A stretch of DNA of 64,000 bases from Halopseudomonas pelagia CL-AP6 (GTDB lineage: Bacteria; Pseudomonadota; Gammaproteobacteria; Pseudomonadales; Pseudomonadaceae), in assembly GCF_000410875.1 (NCBI RefSeq), contig NZ_AROI01000004.1:124001-188000 (forward strand), written 5' to 3'. The notes under the pieces are model-generated. The model worked only from the letters and a program-made list of their open reading frames with translations, did no database searches and had not been told where the DNA came from. This document shows positions 58,804 to 64,000 of the stretch, piece by piece; position 1 is the stretch's first letter, and the number at the start of each line of letters is the position of its first letter. The position numbers were made by a program, and so were the translations under genes.

Positions 58804-58831
58804 TAACAATTTATTACGCTGTACTTATAAT
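58803..58831 (+). promoter_or_regulatory. Candidate aceE promoter
   Basis: Perfect -10 TATAAT at 58826-58831 and -35 ATAACA at 58803-58808 (four of six consensus bases), 17-base spacer, about 80 bases before the aceE ATG. The -35 touches the second palindrome. Confidence 0.6.
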
Positions 58832-58909
58832 TATCACACCCCGCTCGTTGTCACAGACTATCAAGTCCCGCACAGCGAATTAGGCCCACAAGGTCTGGAG
58901 AACTGACGC

Positions 58910-61567
58910 ATGAAGCAAAACGATATCGATCCCCTCGAAACGCAGGAATGGCTGGACTCGCTAGAATCCGTACTGGACAACGAAGGTGAAGACCGCGCGC
59001 ACTACTTGATGACGCGCCTGGGCGAACTGGCCAGCCGCAGTGGTACGCCGCTGCCTTACGCCATTACCACGCCCTACCGCAACACTATCCCGGTTGGTCA
59101 CGAGTCACGCATGCCCGGCGACCTGTTCATGGAGCGACGCATTCGCTCGATGGTACGCTGGAACGCGCTGGCGATGGTCATGCGCACCAACCAGCAAGAT
59201 CCGGACCTGGGCGGGCACATATCCACCTTCGCCTCCAGCGCAACCCTGTACGATATCGGCTTCAACTACTTCTTCAAGGCGCCCACCGAAGAACACGGCG
59301 GCGATCTGGTATTTTTCCAGGGTCACGCCTCGCCGGGCATTTACGCCCGCGCCTTCCTGGAAGGTCGCATCAGCGAAGACCAGCTTGATAATTTCCGTCA
59401 GGAAACCGGTGGCGAAGGCCTGTCGTCCTATCCTCACCCCTGGCTGATGCCGGACTTCTGGCAGTTCCCCACCGTATCCATGGGTCTGGGCCCAATCCAG
59501 GCGATCTACCAGGCGCGCTTCATGAAATACCTGGAGCACCGCGGTTTTATCGAGCCGGGCAAGCAGAAGGTCTGGTGTTTTGTCGGTGATGGCGAGACCG
59601 ACGAACCAGAATCTCTAGGAGCCATTTCCCTGGCCGGACGCGAGAAGCTCGACAACCTGATCTTCGTCATCAACTGCAACCTGCAGCGTCTGGATGGCCC
59701 AGTGCGCGGCAACGGCAAGATCATTCAGGAGCTGGAAGGCAGCTTCCGCGGCGCCGACTGGAACGTGATCAAGGTTATCTGGGGGCGCATGTGGGATCCG
59801 CTGTTCGCCCAAGACCATGACGGCCTGTTACAAAAGCGCATGGAAGACGCCGTGGATGGCGACTACCAGAATTACAAAGCCAACGATGGGGCCTACGTGC
59901 GCGAGCACTTCTTCGGCACCCGCCCGGAACTCAAGGAGATGGTCAAGGATCTCTCCGACGAAGAGATCTGGAAGCTTAACCGCGGCGGTCACGATCCCTA
60001 CAAGGTGTATGCCGCCTACCATCAGGCAGTCAATCACAAGGACCAGCCTACGGTTATTCTGGCCAAGACCATCAAAGGTTACGGTACGGGTGCAGGCCAG
60101 GGTCAGAACACCGCGCACAATACCAAGAAAGTCGATATCGACAGTCTGAAGAAATTCCGCGATCGCTTCGACATTCCGGTCAACGACAAAGACCTGGAAA
60201 AGCTCCCCTTCTTCAAGCCCGAAGAAGGCAGTGCCGAATACAAATACCTGCATTCGCGCCGCGAAAAGCTTGGCGGCTATATGCCCCAGCGCCGCACCGA
60301 AAGCTTCAAGGTGCCAGTCCCCCCGCTCAGCACACTCAAGGCGATCCTCGATGGCAGCGGCGACCGCGAAATCTCCACCACCATGGCCTTCGTACGGATC
60401 ATTTCGCAGTTGGTCAAGGACAAGGAGCTCGGCTCGCGCATCGTACCTATCGTGCCCGATGAGGCGCGTACATTTGGTATGGAAGGCATGTTCCGCCAGC
60501 TCGGCATCTACTCCTCCGTCGGGCAATTGTACGAGCCCGTCGACAAGGACCAGGTGATGTTCTACCGCGAGGACAAGAAAGGTCAGATTCTCGAGGAAGG
60601 CATTAACGAAGCCGGTGCCATGTCCAGCTGGATCGCTGCGGCGACCGCGTACAGCACCTACAACCAACCGATGCTGCCGTTCTACATCTTCTATTCGATG
60701 TTCGGCTTCCAGCGGATCGGCGATCTGGCCTGGGCCGCTGGCGACAGCCGCGCCAAAGGCTTCCTGATCGGCGGCACCGCCGGGCGCACGACCTTGAACG
60801 GCGAAGGCCTGCAGCATGAGGATGGTCACAGCCACATCCTCGCCTCCACCATTCCCAACTGCCGCAGCTATGACCCGACCTATGGCTACGAGCTGGCGGT
60901 GATTATCCGCGAGGGTGCGCGGCGGATGATGGAAGACCAGGAGAACGTCTACTACTACCTGACGGTGATGAACGAAGCTTACGTGCAACCGCCCATGCCC
61001 AAGGGCAAGGACGTGGAAGAAGGCATCATGCGCGGCATGTACCTGCTGGAAGGTGCCAGCAAGCCGGCCAACCTGCATGTGCAGTTGATGGGTAGCGGCA
61101 CGATTCTGCGCGAAGTGCGCGAGGCGGCGACCATCCTCAAGGATGACTTTGGCGTCACCGCCGACATCTGGAGCGTCACCAGCTTCAACGAGCTGCGCCG
61201 CGATGGCCTGGATGTGGAGCGCTGGAATCGTCTGCACCCGACCAAGAAACCGCGCCAGAGTTTTGTTGAGCAGAGCCTGGCCAACCGCAGCGGCCCGGTC
61301 ATCGCCTCGACCGACTATATGAAGCTTTTTGCTGAACAGATTCGCCAATGGGTTCCCGGCACCTTTAAAGTTCTGGGCACCGATGGCTTCGGCCGCAGTG
61401 ATAGCCGCCGCAAGCTGCGTCACTTCTTTGAAGTGGATCGCTACTGGGTAGCCTACTCCGCGCTGTCCGCGCTGGTGGAATCCGGTGATCTGAAACCCAA
61501 GGTATTGACCGACGCGCTCAAGACCTTTGGTATCGACCCCGAAAAAACCAACCCGCTGGATTGCTGA
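58910..61567 (+). CDS. aceE: Pyruvate dehydrogenase E1 component AceE
   Basis: 885 residues, homodimeric-type E1. The ThDP motif runs from GDGETDEPES to NCNLQRLDG with the normal spacing. It decarboxylates pyruvate and acetylates the lipoyl groups of AceF. GGAG lies ten bases before the ATG. aceF follows after ten bases. Confidence 0.97.
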   Translation: MKQNDIDPLETQEWLDSLESVLDNEGEDRAHYLMTRLGELASRSGTPLPYAITTPYRNTIPVGHESRMPGDLFMERRIRSMVRWNALAMVMRTNQQDPDLGGHISTFASSATLYDIGFNYFFKAPTEEHGGDLVFFQGHASPGIYARAFLEGRISEDQLDNFRQETGGEGLSSYPHPWLMPDFWQFPTVSMGLGPIQAIYQARFMKYLEHRGFIEPGKQKVWCFVGDGETDEPESLGAISLAGREKLDNLIFVINCNLQRLDGPVRGNGKIIQELEGSFRGADWNVIKVIWGRMWDPLFAQDHDGLLQKRMEDAVDGDYQNYKANDGAYVREHFFGTRPELKEMVKDLSDEEIWKLNRGGHDPYKVYAAYHQAVNHKDQPTVILAKTIKGYGTGAGQGQNTAHNTKKVDIDSLKKFRDRFDIPVNDKDLEKLPFFKPEEGSAEYKYLHSRREKLGGYMPQRRTESFKVPVPPLSTLKAILDGSGDREISTTMAFVRIISQLVKDKELGSRIVPIVPDEARTFGMEGMFRQLGIYSSVGQLYEPVDKDQVMFYREDKKGQILEEGINEAGAMSSWIAAATAYSTYNQPMLPFYIFYSMFGFQRIGDLAWAAGDSRAKGFLIGGTAGRTTLNGEGLQHEDGHSHILASTIPNCRSYDPTYGYELAVIIREGARRMMEDQENVYYYLTVMNEAYVQPPMPKGKDVEEGIMRGMYLLEGASKPANLHVQLMGSGTILREVREAATILKDDFGVTADIWSVTSFNELRRDGLDVERWNRLHPTKKPRQSFVEQSLANRSGPVIASTDYMKLFAEQIRQWVPGTFKVLGTDGFGRSDSRRKLRHFFEVDRYWVAYSALSALVESGDLKPKVLTDALKTFGIDPEKTNPLDC

Positions 61568-61577
61568 GGAAAACGGT

Positions 61578-63263
61578 ATGAGTGAATTGATTAAAGTACC
61601 CGGCATCGGCGATGGTGCGGGCGAAGTTATCGAGATATTGGTCAAGGTCGGCGACAAGGTCGAGGCGGAACAGAGCCTGGTGACCCTGGAATCCGACAAG
61701 GCCAGCATGGAAATCCCCTGCCCCAAGGCCGGCACGATCAAATCGATCAAGGTCAAGATGGGTGACAACCTGAAGGAAGGCGACGACCTGATCGAGTTGG
61801 AATCCGAGGGCGCCGACGGCGGCGGCAAGAAAGAAGAGAAAGCAGACGACGCGGATAAATCCGAAGCCTCTGTTGGCGAGCAGAACGAGAAAGCCAAAGC
61901 TGATAAGCCTGCCGAAAAAGCCCCCGCGAGCAAATCAGCCGCCAGTGACAAAAAACCGGCCAGTAGCGCTGTGCAAGCAGTGAAAGTCCCCGACCTTGGC
62001 TCGGACAGCAAGGCCAAGGTTATCGAGATTCTGGTCAAGAAAGGCGACACGGTGGAAGTCGATCAGTCGCTGATCGTACTGGAGTCGGACAAGGCCAGCA
62101 TGGAGATTCCGTCGCCTGTCGCCGGCATTGTTGAATCGGTTGAGATCAAGCTGGAGCAAGACGCGGGTACCGGCGATCTGATTCTGCATATGAAAGTCGA
62201 GGGTGAAGCGCAGGAAGAATCGGCCAAACCTGAAAGCACTGACACATCAAACGAAGAAGCTGAAACCAAAACGGCCAGCAAGCCCGCCGAAAAATCGGAC
62301 GATGCAGAGCAGAAAGCTGCGCCTGCGCCCGTCGGCGGCCCGAGCCGCGATGGCACCAAAGTCCATGCTGGCCCGGCCGTGCGCCTACTTGCCCGTGAAA
62401 TGGGTGTCGACCTGGCAGAAGTCAAAGCCAGTGGTCCGCGGGACCGTATTCTCAAGGAAGACGTGCAGAGCCACGTTAAATCCGTGATGAAACAGGGCAA
62501 GAGCGCGCCCGCAACCGCCGGTGGTTCGGGCATACCGGCAGTGCCGGAAATCGATTTCAGCCGGTTTGGCGAGATCGAAGTCAAGGACATGACCCGGCTA
62601 CAACAGATCGGCGCTGCCAACATCCATCGCAGCTGGTTGAATGTGCCGCATGTAACACAGTTCGATCTGGCTGACATCAGCGAACTGGAAACCTTCCGCA
62701 AGGACCAGAAAACCGTGGCGGAAAAGGCTGGCGTTAAACTGACCATCCTGCCCTTCCTGCTCAAGGCCTGCGCTCACCTGCTGCGCGAACAGGCTAACTT
62801 CAACGTCGCTCTGGCGCCTAACGGCAAGCAGCTGATCCACAAGAACTACGTGCATATCGGCTTTGCTGTGGACACGCCCGACGGGCTAATGGTCCCGGTG
62901 ATCCGTGACGTGGACAAGAAGAGCCTGCTGCAACTGGCTGGCGAAGCAGCTGAGCTGGCAGACAAGGCGCGCAACAAGAAACTGGGTGCCGACGGCATGC
63001 AAGGCGCCTGTTTTACCATCTCCAGCCTGGGCCACATTGGCGGCACCTACTTCACGCCCATCGTCAACGCGCCGGAAGTGGCCATCCTGGGTGTATCCAA
63101 GGCAACCATTCAACCGGTATGGGACGGCAGCACCTTCCAGCCGAAGTTGATGCTGCCGCTATCGCTGTCCTATGACCACCGCGCCATCAATGGCGCTGCG
63201 GCCGCGCTGTTCACCAAGCGACTCGGCGAGCTACTGGGCGATATCCGCTCAATGCTGCTGTAA
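61578..63263 (+). CDS. aceF: Dihydrolipoyllysine acetyltransferase AceF (pyruvate dehydrogenase E2)
   Basis: 561 residues from the ATG behind GAGGAAAACGG. Two lipoyl domains, each with the lipoyl-lysine in ESDKASME (about residues 41 and 170), joined by Ala/Lys/Glu-rich linkers; an E1/E3-binding domain VHAGPAVRLLAREMGVDLAEV; and the catalytic domain ending SYDHRAINGAAAALFT with the active His. E. coli has three lipoyl domains, Pseudomonas two, as here. Confidence 0.97.
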   Translation: MSELIKVPGIGDGAGEVIEILVKVGDKVEAEQSLVTLESDKASMEIPCPKAGTIKSIKVKMGDNLKEGDDLIELESEGADGGGKKEEKADDADKSEASVGEQNEKAKADKPAEKAPASKSAASDKKPASSAVQAVKVPDLGSDSKAKVIEILVKKGDTVEVDQSLIVLESDKASMEIPSPVAGIVESVEIKLEQDAGTGDLILHMKVEGEAQEESAKPESTDTSNEEAETKTASKPAEKSDDAEQKAAPAPVGGPSRDGTKVHAGPAVRLLAREMGVDLAEVKASGPRDRILKEDVQSHVKSVMKQGKSAPATAGGSGIPAVPEIDFSRFGEIEVKDMTRLQQIGAANIHRSWLNVPHVTQFDLADISELETFRKDQKTVAEKAGVKLTILPFLLKACAHLLREQANFNVALAPNGKQLIHKNYVHIGFAVDTPDGLMVPVIRDVDKKSLLQLAGEAAELADKARNKKLGADGMQGACFTISSLGHIGGTYFTPIVNAPEVAILGVSKATIQPVWDGSTFQPKLMLPLSLSYDHRAINGAAAALFTKRLGELLGDIRSMLL

Positions 63264-63274
63264 TCCCCACGGGA

Positions 63275-63377
63275 GTGTCGAGTGCCATCTCGACACAACG
63301 CCGTCAGCCGCAGCACCGCTGGCCGAGAGGGAACTCGGCCTTCCCAGGGAGTCACTACGCCGGCTCGCAATTAGCCG
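63275..63377. repeat. REP-like hairpin cluster beside the RAYT transposase
   Basis: Three inverted repeats in about 100 bases: GTGTCGAG/CTCGACAC (63275-63296), GGCCGAG/CTCGGCC (63321-63340) and CGGCT/AGCCG (63361-63377). GGGA precedes or lies inside the first two. This is the layout of a REP/BIME next to its tyrosine transposase. They may also protect the aceF transcript end. Confidence 0.7.
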
Positions 63378-63390
63378 ATAGCGCTCACCA

Positions 63391-63987
63391 CTAAGCCCCC
63401 TTGTAAGCACTGGACCAGCGCCAATCCTCGGCACGCTTACAGAGCCCGGCCTTTACTGGATTTTGATGTACGTAAAGCACAGCGGCTTGATAATGCCGAA
63501 CGTCCCGAATGTATCTGTCCCAATATCCCCGCATCCAAAACTGACCATAGGGCAACGTGAGCCCACTCTTTGAGCCATGCATTAAAGCCCAGCGAGCGCT
63601 GTAAGATTTCCAACCCTGGACTATGCGCGGCAAAGAATAGGTCGGCTCGATCACCACATGTACGTGATTCGGCATGATGCACCAGGCTACTAGCTCATAG
63701 CGCCTGCCGTGATGGAATACCAGCGACTCACGAAGCACCTCAGCCATTTCGGAACATCGTAGTACACAGCAACCCAACCCTTGGTCGAGCCAATACTCAA
63801 TGTTTTCTCGCTGACTCCTCGCCCGTTGATCGGCAGGCAGTCGGCAGGTCTTTTTGCGCAATTCGCGTAACACTGACTGAGGCAAAGCGTCCCCCAGACG
63901 AAAGGTAATAAACTGCAGTGTATGGGGAACATCAAAGTGCGGAAGTTTTCGTGCTGTATACCAGCCCTTGTGACTAACGATAGCCAT
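63391..63987 (-). mobile_element. REP-associated tyrosine transposase (RAYT, IS200-like TnpA_REP)
   Basis: 198 residues. Y1 HUH nuclease: H108-x-H110 in MPNHVHVVIEP, and candidate catalytic tyrosines Y155 and Y159 in RGYWDRYIRD, then the family C-terminus QNPVKAGLCKRAEDWRWSS. These domesticated transposases cut and spread REP hairpins. Reads toward aceF, with the REP-like hairpins just past its stop. Complete; the ATG at 63987 follows AGGA at ten bases. Confidence 0.88.
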
Positions 63988-64000
63988 AAAGAACAGTCCT

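Noticed and set aside
59828..62050. A 740-codon minus-strand frame across aceE and aceF
   Set aside because: It is antisense to two unmistakable enzyme genes; its composition is the shadow of their codon bias.

Overview
The window is chromosomal DNA of a gammaproteobacterium in the Pseudomonadaceae. Gene order follows, as I recall it, the Pseudomonas aeruginosa PAO1 run motA - rhdA - psd - (PilZ-like) - fimX - serB - parC/parE - cpdA - nudF - thiC - tolC - waaA - hldE - msbA - LPS core genes - waaP/G/C/F - ilvE - glnE - aceE - aceF. Departures from that order (an EpmA/EpmB-type EF-P system, oprH-phoPQ at this site, extra LPS-core genes) suggest a lineage outside the classical P. aeruginosa and P. 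fluorescens groups; Halopseudomonas (the P. pertucinogena lineage) is my best guess, by inference only.

Layout. 1-7 kb: partial motA (off the left edge), an HDOD/GAF-like protein, rhodanese rhdA, psd, then epmA-efp-epmB for lysyl modification of elongation factor P. 7-14 kb: a PilZ-like protein and FimX (twitching-motility c-di-GMP receptor), serB, and a membrane protein with a degenerate cyclase-like domain. 14-24 kb: parC, an aspartic protease and parE; cpdA, a DUF1249 gene and nudF; thiC behind a TPP riboswitch; tolC. 24-33 kb: waaA, an FAD oxidoreductase/aldo-keto reductase/hypothetical trio, then oprH-phoP-phoQ behind a tandem array of PhoP-like half-sites. 32-55 kb: LPS core assembly on the minus strand apart from two plus-strand genes: hldE, msbA, a small kinase-like gene, waaL, glycosyltransferases, a carbamoyltransferase, an unusual four-gene insert (GT42-like, QueC-like, pyruvyltransferase-like, MurF-like), four kinase-like genes, waaP, waaG, waaC, waaF. 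55-64 kb: ilvE, glnE, aceE-aceF behind two HexR-like palindromes, and a REP-associated tyrosine transposase (RAYT) with hairpins.

How the genes work together. hldE makes the heptose donor, waaA adds Kdo, waaC/waaF add heptoses, the kinase-like proteins phosphorylate them, waaG and the other transferases extend the core, the carbamoyltransferase decorates it, MsbA flips it and WaaL caps it. PhoPQ/OprH responds to divalent cations that bridge exactly these core phosphates. From waaF down to the double kinase gene most neighbours overlap by one to four bases (ATGA or TTGA type), so they probably form a translationally coupled operon.

The most unusual part is 42.0-46.7 kb: four genes between the carbamoyltransferase and the LPS kinases, with lower GC in sampled lines and one gene in reversed orientation. 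They encode a QueC-like PP-loop/zinc protein and a MurF-like ligase beside a pyruvyltransferase-like and a sialyltransferase-like protein. I infer an undescribed LPS-core modification, perhaps an amide-linked substituent. No tRNA, rRNA, CRISPR array or prophage was seen.
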